Assembly: GCF_014646115.1 (NCBI RefSeq)
Contig: NZ_BMMV01000027.1
Coordinates: forward strand, 1 to 64,000
Length of the DNA stretch: 64,000 nucleotides
Direction of reading: 5' to 3'
Source of the DNA: Streptomyces camponoticapitis
Lineage (GTDB): Bacteria; Actinomycetota; Actinomycetes; Streptomycetales; Streptomycetaceae
The stretch's first letter is position 1; each line of letters starts with the position of its first letter. Under the pieces are notes generated by a model. The model searched no databases and had not been told where the DNA came from. It saw only the letters and a program-made list of their open reading frames with translations. The position numbers and the translations under genes were made by a program. This document shows positions 39,611 through 48,354 of the stretch, one piece after another.

Positions 39611-42334
39611 ATGCGGACATCGGTTCACTCCCCTGGTCATCTGTACGGCAGGCGGGAGGAGTTCGGGCGGATCGACGAGCTGACCACCGCCGCGCGGGCC
39701 GGCCGGGGCGGGGCGCTGGTCCTGCGCGGTGAGGCGGGCATCGGCAAGAGCGCGCTGCTGGACCATGCCCGGCGGACGGCGCCCGGTTTCCTGGTCATTC
39801 GGGCATCGGGGTCGGAGGGGGAGGCGGAGCTGCCGTTCGCCGGTCTGCACCAGTTGTGTGTGCCGGCGCTGGGGCATCTCGCCGAGCTCCCCGCTCAGCG
39901 CCGCGAGGCCCTTCAGGTCGCGTTCGGGCTGGCTACAGGCGTACCGGACGAGTTCCGCTTGGGTCTGGCGACCCTGGAGCTGCTGGCGACCGCCGCTCGT
40001 GAGCGTCCCCTGTTGTGTCTGATCGACGACGCGCACTGGCTGGACGCCGCCTCGTCGAAGGCGCTCGCCTTCCTCGCACGGCGCATCTCCTCCGAACCGG
40101 TCGCCATGGTTTTCGCCGTACGCCTGCCCTCCCCGGCCGGTGAACTGGACGGACTGCCGGGCTTGGCCGTCGACGGGCTGAACGACACCGACGCACGGGC
40201 GCTGCTCTCCGCCAGGACCCATGTGACGCTGGATGAGCAGGTGCGTCAGCGCATCATGGCCGAGGCGCGGGGGAACCCGCTGGCGCTGCTCGAACTCCCC
40301 AGGGCCGGCGGTTTCGCCCCGCCGGACTCGCCTTCCGTACCGACCCGGATCGAGCGGGGGTTCCAGGCGCGACTGCGTGATCTGCCCGATGAGGCAAGGC
40401 TGTTGCTGACGATCGCGAGCGCCGACCCGACCGGCGACCCCGGTCTCCTGTGGCCCGCCGCGCAGCGGCTGGACCTGGACGTGACGACGACCGGCGCCGC
40501 CGCGGCCGCGACCGGGCTGGTCGACTTCTCCACCCGCGTCCGCTTCTGTCATCCGCTGGCCCGGTCCGCGGTCTACCGGGCCGCGGAGGCGAGCCGGCGC
40601 CGTACGGCCCACCGCGTACTGGGCGAGGTCACCGACCCCGTCGTGGATCCGGACCGGCGGGCCTGGCACCGGGCGCAGGCGGGCATCGGCCCGGACGACG
40701 ACGTCGCCGAGGAGTTGGAGCGCTCGGCGACCCGCGCCCGGTCACGCGGCGGTGCGGTGGCCGCGGCGGCCTTCATGGAACGCGCGGCCGCCTTGTCGCT
40801 GGACGCGACCCGGCGGACCGCGCGTACGCTCGCGGCCGTGCAGGCCCATCTCGACGCGGGCACCACCGACACGGCGGCGGAGCTTCTCACGACGGTCGAG
40901 AACGCGGCGCTCGACGAACTCCAGCGCGTCGCGGTCGATCTGCTGCGGGGGAAGATCGCGTTCGTACGGCACCACGACAACAACGGGCCGATGTTCATGC
41001 TGCGAGCCGCGCGACGGCTCTCGGAACTGGACCCGCGGCGCTCACGCGACTGTTTCCTGGACGCGGTCGAGATGAGCCTGGCCGTCGGGCGGTCCAGCGG
41101 GGTGCTCGACAAGGTGCTGGCCGCCGCGCGGACGGCGGCGCCGGCCGACACGGCCGCGGACTCGCCGGACCTCCTGGACGCGCTGGCGCTGCTGGCGACG
41201 GACAGACACGGGGAGGCGGTGCCCCTGATTCAGCGGCTGCTCACATCTCCTGCCGCCGAAGGCGGTGTTGAGGACGGTCCGATGTGGAGGCACAGGCCCG
41301 CGCTCGCCGTCATGCTCGCGTCGGAGGTGTGGGATCCGCACACGCACGCGGCGATCACCGACTGGCTGATCAAGACCGGCCAGGAGTCGGGGTCACCGCT
41401 CGTACTGCGCCTGGGGCTCGCGCCGATGGCGTCCCTCGCCGCGGTCTGCGGCGACTTGGCGCGGGCGACGACGGCGATCGCCGAGGAGGAGGCGATCGCC
41501 GACGCGTTCGGCGGACCGCCCGTCTTCTATCACCGGCTGCATCTGGCGGCGATGCGTGGCCGGCGCGAGGAGGCGCTCGAACTCTTCGAGACCGCTGCGG
41601 CCTCGGCGACGGAACGTGGCACCGGCCAGCTGATCGCCAACGTCCACTGGGCGTCGGCCGTGCTCAACAACAGCCTGGCCGACTACCCCGCCGCCCTGGC
41701 CGCGGCCCGGCGGGCCACCGAGGGCGGCGAGTTGTATCTCGCCGGATTCGCCCTGCCGGAGTTGGTCGAGGCGGCGGTCCGCTGCGGTGAGCCGGACGCG
41801 GCAGCGGCGGCGCTGCACGCGCTGACCGAGCGCACCGAGGCGGGCGGCACCCCCTCGGGCCTGGGCATCGCGGCGTACGCGCGCGGGCTGGTGACCGGGG
41901 ACGAGGAGCACTACCGACAGGCCGTCGAGCATCTGGAGGAGAGCCCGATGCTCCCGTACCGGGCCAGGGCACATCTCCTCTACGGGGAGTGGCTGCGACG
42001 CCAGGGCCGCAGGCGGGACGGCTGCCGGCACCTGCGCATCGCGCATGAACTGCTGTCAGGGGCCGGGCTGGAGGCGTTCGCCAGGCGGGCCGCAGACGAA
42101 CTGCGGGCCGCCGGCGAGAGGGTACGCGGCCGGTCGACGACGCCCGGCTACGACCAACTCACCGCGCAGGAGGCGTACATCGCGCGGCTGGTCGCCACGG
42201 GCGCGACGTCCAGGGAGGTCGCCACGCGGCTGTTCCTCAGTCCCCGCACGATCGACGCGCATCTGCGGAACGTCTTCCGCAAGCTCGGCATCACGTCCCG
42301 CAGACAGCTCAAGGACGTTCCGGGCCTTCGGTGA
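39611..42334 (+). CDS. LAL-type LuxR-family ATPase regulator
   Basis: This 907-residue regulator has an N-terminal AAA/STAND ATPase (GRREEFGRIDEL; Walker A GEAGIGKSALL; Walker B LLCLIDDAHWLD). A long helical, TPR-like middle follows, and a C-terminal LuxR HTH (LTAQEAYIARLVATGATSRE, then VATRLFLSPRTIDAHLRNVF). LAL regulators control sugar, antibiotic or catabolic genes as ATP-dependent activators. It starts 10 bp after the TetR gene, so the two may be cotranscribed. The target is unknown. The ATG at 39611 lacks a clear ribosome site, but the N-terminus looks complete. Confidence 0.9.
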   Translation: MRTSVHSPGHLYGRREEFGRIDELTTAARAGRGGALVLRGEAGIGKSALLDHARRTAPGFLVIRASGSEGEAELPFAGLHQLCVPALGHLAELPAQRREALQVAFGLATGVPDEFRLGLATLELLATAARERPLLCLIDDAHWLDAASSKALAFLARRISSEPVAMVFAVRLPSPAGELDGLPGLAVDGLNDTDARALLSARTHVTLDEQVRQRIMAEARGNPLALLELPRAGGFAPPDSPSVPTRIERGFQARLRDLPDEARLLLTIASADPTGDPGLLWPAAQRLDLDVTTTGAAAAATGLVDFSTRVRFCHPLARSAVYRAAEASRRRTAHRVLGEVTDPVVDPDRRAWHRAQAGIGPDDDVAEELERSATRARSRGGAVAAAAFMERAAALSLDATRRTARTLAAVQAHLDAGTTDTAAELLTTVENAALDELQRVAVDLLRGKIAFVRHHDNNGPMFMLRAARRLSELDPRRSRDCFLDAVEMSLAVGRSSGVLDKVLAAARTAAPADTAADSPDLLDALALLATDRHGEAVPLIQRLLTSPAAEGGVEDGPMWRHRPALAVMLASEVWDPHTHAAITDWLIKTGQESGSPLVLRLGLAPMASLAAVCGDLARATTAIAEEEAIADAFGGPPVFYHRLHLAAMRGRREEALELFETAAASATERGTGQLIANVHWASAVLNNSLADYPAALAAARRATEGGELYLAGFALPELVEAAVRCGEPDAAAAALHALTERTEAGGTPSGLGIAAYARGLVTGDEEHYRQAVEHLEESPMLPYRARAHLLYGEWLRRQGRRRDGCRHLRIAHELLSGAGLEAFARRAADELRAAGERVRGRSTTPGYDQLTAQEAYIARLVATGATSREVATRLFLSPRTIDAHLRNVFRKLGITSRRQLKDVPGLR

Positions 42335-42548
42335 GGCGCGGGCGTTCGAGCGGCTGGGCCGACGGGCCCACGTGGCGGGTTGGGCCTGGGGTTGGGCCTT
42401 GGGGCCCATGCCGGGCCACCTGGTGCCGCCGTATGTTTCTCATGTCGCCAGCGAGACCGGCCAGGAGGAAGTCGGAAGCGCGGGAGACACCACAGACTCG
42501 TACGAGTCGGCCGGACGACGGCCGGCCGACACACAAGGGGAAAATCAC

Positions 42549-42782
42549 ATGTCGAACGTCACGCTGAAGGCCGCCACCAACGCCAAGCTCTACGTCGGCA
42601 CCTGGGCGAACACCGCCGTCGCCGCCATGAAGCGCCGCAGCGACAAGGGCCAGGGCGCGGTCGAGTACGTCGGCGTCATCGTCCTGGTGGCCCTGATCAT
42701 CGCCGCGATCGTCGGCTCCGGTGTCGCGGACGAGATCGCCGGCGGTCTGTCGGACAAGGTCGCCGAGATCCTGGGCGGCTGA
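42549..42782 (+). CDS. Type IVb (Flp-like) pilin, 77 aa
   Basis: ATG 42549 has AAGGGG 7 nt upstream. After a basic leader (MKRRSDKGQ) comes GAVEYVGVIVLVALIIAAIV, which has the Glu5-like acid and hydrophobic helix of Flp/TadE-type pilins. The likely prepilin peptidase site is just before GAVEY. Such pilins assemble through Tad machinery, which is not in the window. A very strong terminator follows. The larger protein at 43446 has the same N-terminal design, suggesting a paired major and minor pilin. Confidence 0.8.
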   Translation: MSNVTLKAATNAKLYVGTWANTAVAAMKRRSDKGQGAVEYVGVIVLVALIIAAIVGSGVADEIAGGLSDKVAEILGG

Positions 42783-42897
42783 TCGTAGGGCAGTCCCCCC
42801 ACGGAGTAGGCGAGACAGGGCAGGCGCGGCACCATCCCCGGCCAGGATGGTGACGACCCTGCCCCTCTCTCGTTTCCGGACCATCACGACCCCCCAC

Positions 42898-42938
42898 CTC
42901 TGCCCCGACCGCCCGAACGACCGGCGGTCGGGGCAGAG
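42898..42938 (+). terminator. Strong terminator after the pilin gene
   Basis: CTCTGCCCCGACCGC and GCGGTCGGGGCAGAG form a perfect 15-bp stem with an 11-nt loop, 115 bp after the stop. Confidence 0.8.
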
Positions 42939-43082
42939 TCATGTGCGTTTACGGGAGGGCTGCCGGAGCTACGAATCGACGGCCGGGCATCCTGCCCGAG
43001 GGCGTCACCGCGGGGCGGCAAGCCCACGGCACGGCCTGGCGACTGCCGGCGGTGCGTACCCGCCGGGCCGGCACGCGAGGCT

Positions 43083-43120
43083 GGGCCGTGAGGCCGGGCC
43101 GTGAGGCCGGGCCGTGAGCC
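43083..43120. repeat. 13-bp tandem repeat, three copies
   Basis: GGGCCGTGAGGCC occurs twice, then GGGCCGTGAGCCC, head to tail, in the 663-bp gap between the two pilin-like genes (42783-43445). Apart from this and the terminator, no gene is seen in that gap. Confidence 0.8.
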
Positions 43121-43445
43121 CTCTTTGGGCCCGCCCAGGCACCCAACTCCCCTTCTGGGCAAGGAAACCAGCCCCAGGTGCGACCGGCGGACGAACGACG
43201 CGCGATCGACCGCGATCGAGCCGCGAATAACCCTCCCGGTGACGGCGACGGTGGCGGCCGAATGCCCGATCGAGTAACTCCGGGCGTCCTGCGTGGTGTT
43301 GCTGGTGGACCGGGAGATGAACACCTTCCGGATCGGCCGTGCTTGACCCTCCGGTGGGCCCATGGACCCTGCCGGGTGGGCCCTGACCTGTCCTTACGCT
43401 GCTCGCGCTCGGGGGCGGCGACGACAGCGTGAGGTGGGAGAACAG

Positions 43446-45122
43446 ATGAAGAAGGGCCGTAGGTTCCAGTGGTGGCACTCGCATCCGCGTGAACGCGGAT
43501 GGCGAGATCCGCGGTACCGCGACAGAGGGCAGAGCGGGGCCGAGTACGCCGCGATGTTCGGGGTCGTGGCCGCGATCGTCGCCGCGATCGTCGGGCTGAG
43601 TGTGCCCGCCGAGACCGGGACCGGGCTGAAGAGCGCGGTGTGCCGGGTCATCCACCCGCTCAGCGGTGCCGACGCCTGCGCCACCGGCGATTTCGCGGAC
43701 GGCGGAGAGGGCGGCGGGGAAGGCGGCGGGGGCGGGGGTGGCGGCGGGGACGAATTCGTCCCGAACGGCGACCCGTTCGAGCCCACGAGGTGTCTGCTGG
43801 CCCAGGACCAGACGAAGACCACCGTCGTCGTGCAGATCTTCTTCATCAAGATCAGCAGCTCCGAGCAGGTCAAGCTCCAGCAGTGGTCCGACGGCACCGT
43901 CACCCTGGAGCGGATCACCGAGACCGGCGGCGGCGTCACGGCCAGCATCTCCGCGGGCATCAAGGGCCTTGAGGACTGGGGCGGCAGCGCGAAGCTGAGC
44001 GGGACCTACCTCGCGGGCAGCGGCAGTGGCGGACAGTGGCTCTTCTCCGGGAACAAGACCGGTGACACCCAGAAGGACCTGGAGCTCAACCTGGAGGACG
44101 CCAAGCAGTTCACCGAGTACCTCAAGGCCCAGGACGAGTGCAACAGCAGGCCCGCCGGCCCGCGTTCCTCCGAACTGGGCATGATCTGCGGCTACCACGC
44201 GGGCAAGAAGAAGCCCGATCTCGAACCGGAGAGGGCCCCGGACGTCGACATCACCAAGACCTCCGTCGAGGCCTCCGGCAACGCGAACTTCGGCGGGAAG
44301 TTCAAGAGCAACGGAAAGGGCGGCAAGGACTCCAAGGACCTCGGCAAGATATCCGGCGAGCTGGCCAACGGCACGATGACCGAGGACGTCGTCGTCATGC
44401 GGGCGCACAGCGGACCGAACGCCGGAAAGATCACCTTCGTCTACACCTTCAGCGTCAAGGGGGCCGCCGGCGCGGGCGGGATCGCCGTCGGCGAGCGGAT
44501 GCAGCAGGTCGCCGTCACCTACGACGCGGCGACGTACGACCAGGGGGAGAAGGACGGCAAGTCGCACCGACCCGAGAAGCTGGTCGTCACCACCAGCCAG
44601 GAGGCCGGCGAGGGCGCCGGCGTCAAGGTCGAGGCGGGAGCCAACGCCGGTCCCGTGACCATCGATGTCGGCGGCGGCGGTGGAACCACCAACTCGAAGA
44701 TCCACACCGAGACATCCGAACTCATCCTCGACAACGACGCCGACAGCACCATCGTCGAGGACTGGCTGCGCGGAAACGGCGACCCGGCGAAGAACCCGCT
44801 TCCCTCGCCCACGGACTCGGCCGAGGTGCCGGGACCCGACGCGAGCCCGCTCGAACGGCTCCTGCACGACAAGGCGAAGCTCAGCAGGCTCGACTACAAC
44901 GCCAACACCGACTGGTGGAACGCCTCGCTGGGCATCGGATTCGGTATCTCCGCCGGGCAGTTCACCCTGGGGTTCAAGCTCTTCGGGATCGACATCACCC
45001 ACGAGGAGAAGTCGCAGACGATCACCGGGAATCCCACGTACGCCACCGGCCCCAAGAACGGCGGCGCCCGCCCGTGGGTGGACTGGAAGAACTGCAGCAA
45101 GATCAAGCCCATCCCCACGTAG
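43446..45122 (+). CDS. Large pilin-like secreted protein with TadE/Flp-type N-terminus
   Basis: ATG 43446 follows GGGAG by 5 nt; the product is 558 residues. A basic leader is followed by RGQSGAEYAAMFGVVAAIVA, a type IVb pilin-like helix with the conserved Glu. A cysteine-containing stretch, a Gly-rich flexible linker (about 90-103, glycine run) and a large extracellular region of about 450 residues rich in Gly, Thr and Lys with beta-strand character follow. A C-terminal WVDWKNCSK supplies another Cys. The ectodomain has no family I recognise. By design it could be a tip or adhesive minor pilin displayed with the small Flp-like protein, or a surface protein using a pilin anchor. Confidence 0.8.
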   Translation: MKKGRRFQWWHSHPRERGWRDPRYRDRGQSGAEYAAMFGVVAAIVAAIVGLSVPAETGTGLKSAVCRVIHPLSGADACATGDFADGGEGGGEGGGGGGGGGDEFVPNGDPFEPTRCLLAQDQTKTTVVVQIFFIKISSSEQVKLQQWSDGTVTLERITETGGGVTASISAGIKGLEDWGGSAKLSGTYLAGSGSGGQWLFSGNKTGDTQKDLELNLEDAKQFTEYLKAQDECNSRPAGPRSSELGMICGYHAGKKKPDLEPERAPDVDITKTSVEASGNANFGGKFKSNGKGGKDSKDLGKISGELANGTMTEDVVVMRAHSGPNAGKITFVYTFSVKGAAGAGGIAVGERMQQVAVTYDAATYDQGEKDGKSHRPEKLVVTTSQEAGEGAGVKVEAGANAGPVTIDVGGGGGTTNSKIHTETSELILDNDADSTIVEDWLRGNGDPAKNPLPSPTDSAEVPGPDASPLERLLHDKAKLSRLDYNANTDWWNASLGIGFGISAGQFTLGFKLFGIDITHEEKSQTITGNPTYATGPKNGGARPWVDWKNCSKIKPIPT

Positions 45123-45147
45123 GGGTGTCGGGTGACCGCCCCTCGAC

Positions 45148-45183
45148 GCGCCGCCCCCCCCGACACACGTCGGGGGGCGGCGC
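45148..45183 (+). terminator. Terminator after the large pilin-like gene
   Basis: GCGCCGCCCCCCCCGAC pairs with GTCGGGGGGCGGCGC around ACAC, with two bulged C residues. It lies 25 bp after the stop. Confidence 0.75.
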
Positions 45184-45229
45184 CCGTCAGCCCCCGCCCC
45201 GGGCGGACGCCGTGCACGAAGCCCTGCCG

Positions 45230-46072
45230 TCAGCCCCGCAGCTCGGCCAGGTCCTCCGCGCCGAGAGCGAGATCGTTCGCCCCGAGGTTCTCCTCCAGGT
45301 GATCGACGGAGCCCGTCCCCGGGATCGCCAGCACCGTCGGCGAGGCCGAGAGCAGGGCGGCGAGCGCGACCTGCGGCGTGGTCGCGCCCAGGCGGGCGGC
45401 GACCTTGTCGAGACGCGTGGTGTCGAGCGGGTTGTGGCCGCCGCCGAGCGGGAAATACGGCACGTACGCGATGCCCGCCTCCTCGCACTCCGCGAGCAGC
45501 GTCAGGTCGTCCATGTACTCGTTCTGCACCGCCGTGACGGGCGCGATCGCCCTGGCCTCCGCGAACTGCGCGGCGTCGACGTTGCTGATGCCCAGATGCC
45601 GGATCAGTCCCTCCTCGCGGAGTTCGGCCAGTACCGCGAAGCGTTCGGCGATCGACTCGCCACCCGGTCCGTGCCCCGCGCCCACCCGCAGATAGACCAG
45701 GTCGAGCCGGTCGAGACCCAGAGCGCGCAGATCGCCCTCGACCAGGCCGCGCAGTTCGTCGGGGGTCGCCTGCCCGGTCGGCATACCGCTCGGGCCGAGC
45801 AGCGGGCCGACCTTCGTCGCGATCACCAGGTCGGCCGCGTACGGCGTCAGTGCCTTACGGATCATGTCGTTGGCCCACACGTCCTGGCCGCCGTAGAAGC
45901 CGGCGGTGTCGATGTGGTTCACGCCCAGCTCAACGGCGCGCCGGAGCACCGCGACGCCGGTCGCGGCGTCGCGGATCGGGCCCGCGAAAGTGCCCCTCGC
46001 GAGGCGCATCGCACCGAAGCCGAGCCGGTTGATGGTCAGATCTCCGCCCAGGGAGAAAGTCTTGATCGTCAT
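45230..46072 (-). CDS. Aldo/keto reductase
   Basis: The 280-residue TIM-barrel oxidoreductase uses ATG 46072. Visible features are NHIDTAGFYGG (catalytic Asp and Tyr), IATKVG (catalytic Lys), LGISNV and PGTGSVDHLEENL (NADPH-binding end). The usual catalytic His position reads LDLVYLRVG, so Arg replaces His, as I recall for the YdbC/pyridoxal-reductase branch. It is divergent from the LuxR-type regulator at 46139. The 66-bp gap contains a perfect palindrome, so that regulator probably controls it. Confidence 0.88.
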   Translation of the reverse strand: MTIKTFSLGGDLTINRLGFGAMRLARGTFAGPIRDAATGVAVLRRAVELGVNHIDTAGFYGGQDVWANDMIRKALTPYAADLVIATKVGPLLGPSGMPTGQATPDELRGLVEGDLRALGLDRLDLVYLRVGAGHGPGGESIAERFAVLAELREEGLIRHLGISNVDAAQFAEARAIAPVTAVQNEYMDDLTLLAECEEAGIAYVPYFPLGGGHNPLDTTRLDKVAARLGATTPQVALAALLSASPTVLAIPGTGSVDHLEENLGANDLALGAEDLAELRG

Positions 46073-46112
46073 GGCTTCATCGTGCTCGCGGCCGGGAAGC
46101 CCGGCGAGCTCG

Positions 46113-46128
46113 TGGCAGCTTGCTGCCA
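46113..46128. promoter_or_regulatory. Palindrome TGGCAGC-TT-GCTGCCA in divergent promoter
   Basis: A perfect 7-bp inverted repeat lies between the divergent aldo/keto reductase and regulator genes, 10 bp before the regulator's ATG. It is a good operator candidate for autoregulation. Confidence 0.6.
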
Positions 46129-46138
46129 GACTGGTGGA

Positions 46139-46822
46139 ATGCGGAACGAACAAGTGTTTTCAGTACAGGGCGACGCCGAGCTCGTCGCGCGTGCCGGTCA
46201 TCTCTTCGAATCCGCGCAGACCGAGTTCGTGTGCGCCGCACGGGACCTCAGGACCTGGTCGCTGCCGGAGGCGAGAGCGGGGATCGCGAAGCGGATGCGG
46301 GCCACGGGTTCCGCCGGCAGCCTCACGATCCGCAAGCTGCTCAGCCCGGTCGCGCTCGCCGACGAGGAGGCCCGGACTCATCTGCGGGAGGTACGGAGCC
46401 AGGGCGCTCAGGTACGGATCAGCGGCTCGCGGCTGCCGCACGAGACGATCCTCATCGACCGGCGGGTGATGATCCTCGCCGGCCGGGAGACCCCCGCCTC
46501 CCCCACCGGCCGCGAGTACACCGTGACGACGTCGGAGACCCTGGTCGAGGGCGTCCACTCGATGTTCCGGGCGATCTGGGACAGCGCCGTCGATCCCGAC
46601 ACCTATCTGCGCGGGGAGATCCCGCACCTCGATGCCGAGGGCCGCGTGATCCTCGACGCCCTCTCCTCGGGGCTCACCGACGAGTCGTCGGCCAAGCGGC
46701 TGGGGGTCTCACTGCGTACGTATCGCCGCCGCGTGGCCGAGCTGATGGCCGGGCTGGAGGCGGGCTCCCGCTTCCAGGCCGGGCTGCGGGCGGGCGAGCT
46801 GGGGCTGGCTCGCCGCCCGTAG
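46139..46822 (+). CDS. LuxR-type HTH transcriptional regulator
   Basis: The 227-residue protein starts at ATG 46139. The first 150 residues form an alpha/beta sensor-like domain (QTEFVCAARDLRTWSLPEAR, HETILIDRRVMILAGRETP) resembling the phospholipase-D-like domain found in TrmB and related regulators. The C-terminal HTH is DALSSGLTDESSAKRLGVSL then RTYRRRVAEL. It is divergent from the aldo/keto reductase, with an operator-like palindrome immediately before its start. It probably senses a metabolite linked to that enzyme. The N-terminal call is uncertain. Confidence 0.8.
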   Translation: MRNEQVFSVQGDAELVARAGHLFESAQTEFVCAARDLRTWSLPEARAGIAKRMRATGSAGSLTIRKLLSPVALADEEARTHLREVRSQGAQVRISGSRLPHETILIDRRVMILAGRETPASPTGREYTVTTSETLVEGVHSMFRAIWDSAVDPDTYLRGEIPHLDAEGRVILDALSSGLTDESSAKRLGVSLRTYRRRVAELMAGLEAGSRFQAGLRAGELGLARRP

Positions 46823-46839
46823 ACGTCCGCGGTTCGTGC

Positions 46840-47481
46840 TCAGCGGTGGCCGGCGCGGGCCTCGGCGGCGGTCTTCAGCTCCAGCAGCCATGTCTCCAGC
46901 CCCGTACTGAGGACCTCGGTCGCGAAGGGCACGTTCGCTTCGACCTGCTCGCCGGTGTGCGTCTCCTCGGTGGTCACGCGCACACCGCCCCTGACCTTGG
47001 TGAAGTTCCATACGTGGACGCCGTCGATACGCAGCTGCTCGCCGACGGCGGGGCCGGTCCAGCGGATGCAGGAGCCGCGCTTGACCTGCTTGACGGTCGA
47101 GGTGATGTCCAGGCTGGTGGCGGGAGTCACGGGGTTGGGCGGCACGGGGGTCGTCCACCGGAACGCCGATCCCGCGCGGAACGGGCCGTGGTCGAGTCGT
47201 TCGCTGGTCGTCACGTGCTCCTGCCAGGACGGCCAGCGCTCCACGTCGGTCTGGAGCTTCCAGATGGTGCTCAGCGGCGCGTCGATGACGGTCTCGGTCC
47301 GGTAGCGCACGACGGCATCCGGGTCGACGCCCTTCCCGCGGCAGGTGAGCGACTTGCCGGTGTGGTGCGAGGCCGACCCGGTGGCCCCGGCGGGTGCGAC
47401 CCCGGTGCCGAGGAGCGCGACGGCGACGAGCGGGGCGGTGAAGAGGGCGGCGCGGACGCTGGTGGTACGGATGCCGGGCAT
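46840..47481 (-). CDS. Secreted SRPBCC-family protein
   Basis: ATG 47481 has AAGGAA 5 nt upstream; the longer frame is not supported. The product is 213 residues. A signal peptide (FTAPLVAVALLGTGVAPAGA) precedes a polyketide cyclase/START-like fold: ETVIDAPLSTIWKLQTDVER, then WPSWQEHV, and later GVHVWNFTKVRGGVRVTTEE. SRPBCC domains bind hydrophobic ligands. Secretion of this fold is unusual, so a lipid- or ligand-binding role outside the membrane is likely. Two Cys (LTCRG, GSCIRW) could form a disulfide. Confidence 0.85.
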   Translation of the reverse strand: MPGIRTTSVRAALFTAPLVAVALLGTGVAPAGATGSASHHTGKSLTCRGKGVDPDAVVRYRTETVIDAPLSTIWKLQTDVERWPSWQEHVTTSERLDHGPFRAGSAFRWTTPVPPNPVTPATSLDITSTVKQVKRGSCIRWTGPAVGEQLRIDGVHVWNFTKVRGGVRVTTEETHTGEQVEANVPFATEVLSTGLETWLLELKTAAEARAGHR

Positions 47482-47629
47482 GGCGTTTCCTTGTCTGTTC
47501 TTCACTTGCGGGAGTGGCCGGTTGGGCGCGACGGCGATCACGAACCGTCCGGTACCGACAATCCCGCGGGCCCCCGCCTCGTCGCATCGGCGAAAACTAC
47601 GTAACCGCGAGGGCTACGCAGTCCGCCGG

Positions 47630-48220
47630 TCACGGGACGCGGCGGGCCGCGACGACCGCTGAGCTGGCCGGTGTCGTGAGTACTTCGGTGGCTTCCAGCG
47701 CCGGATGGGTCAGATAGAAGACGCGGAGCTCGTCCACCTCGCCCTCGAAACGAGGCGGCCACTCGGACGAGGGGGTGAAGTCGTCGAGGATCAGAAGGCC
47801 ACCGGGAGCGAGCAGCTCCACGACTCTCCCTGGGTCGTCCCGCTTGCCCCCGCCGTCGCAGAAGAAGACGTCGAACGGTGCGTGCCGCTCAAGCAGCCGC
47901 CAGTCCCCGGTGAGTACGCCGACGCGCTCGTCGTCCGCGAAGACGCCGGAGGCCCGACGTGCCAGCTCCTCGTCACGCTCCACGGTGACCAGGCGCGCGC
48001 CGGCGCCGAGGCCGCTGTGCAGCCAGGCGGTGCCCACGCCCGAGCCGGTGCCGCTCTCCGCGACGACCCCGTCGGGTTTCGAGGCGGCGGCCAGCCTCAG
48101 CAGCCGGCCCACTTCGGGGAGGCAGCTCTTCGTGAATCCCGTCTCGGAGGCGATGGCCTCCGCGGCCACCACGCGGGGCGGGACGGCACGCGCTGTCATC
48201 TGCTCGTCACTGATCATCAC
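47630..48220 (-). CDS. SAM-dependent methyltransferase, O-methyltransferase-like
   Basis: This 196-residue protein has the Rossmann methyltransferase core: motif I as VVAESGTGSGVGTAWL, motif II RLVTVERDEE, then FDVFFCDGGGK and LLAPGGLLILDDFTP. The N-terminus TGFTKSCLPEVGRLLRLAAA resembles the catechol/caffeoyl-CoA-type family. The substrate is unknown. It is monocistronic, with the snapalysin gene upstream on the same strand. The first two codons are both ATG, so the start may be at 48220 or 48217. Confidence 0.85.
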   Translation of the reverse strand: MMISDEQMTARAVPPRVVAAEAIASETGFTKSCLPEVGRLLRLAAASKPDGVVAESGTGSGVGTAWLHSGLGAGARLVTVERDEELARRASGVFADDERVGVLTGDWRLLERHAPFDVFFCDGGGKRDDPGRVVELLAPGGLLILDDFTPSSEWPPRFEGEVDELRVFYLTHPALEATEVLTTPASSAVVAARRVP

Positions 48221-48277
48221 CGCACGCTAGCGCCGACGGGGGCCCGGCGTCAGCGAGTTGGGCGGGCCGGTGCCGTA

Positions 48278-48308
48278 CGCCCCGGAGCGCGATGCGCACT
48301 CCGGGGCG
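48278..48308 (-). terminator. Hairpin after the snapalysin gene
   Basis: CGCCCCGGAG and CTCCGGGGCG form a perfect 10-bp stem around an 11-nt loop that can fold further (GCG/CGC). It lies 47 bp past the stop at 48355. Confidence 0.65.
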
Positions 48309-48354
48309 CAGGGGCGGTGGCGGTCACGCCCTGCGGATCCGTCGGGTCCGACGG

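Noticed and set aside
44138..46822. 894-codon plus-strand frame spanning the pilin-like gene and the AKR
   Set aside because: Only its last 228 codons (from 46139) are a real regulator; the rest is antisense or out-of-frame shadow.
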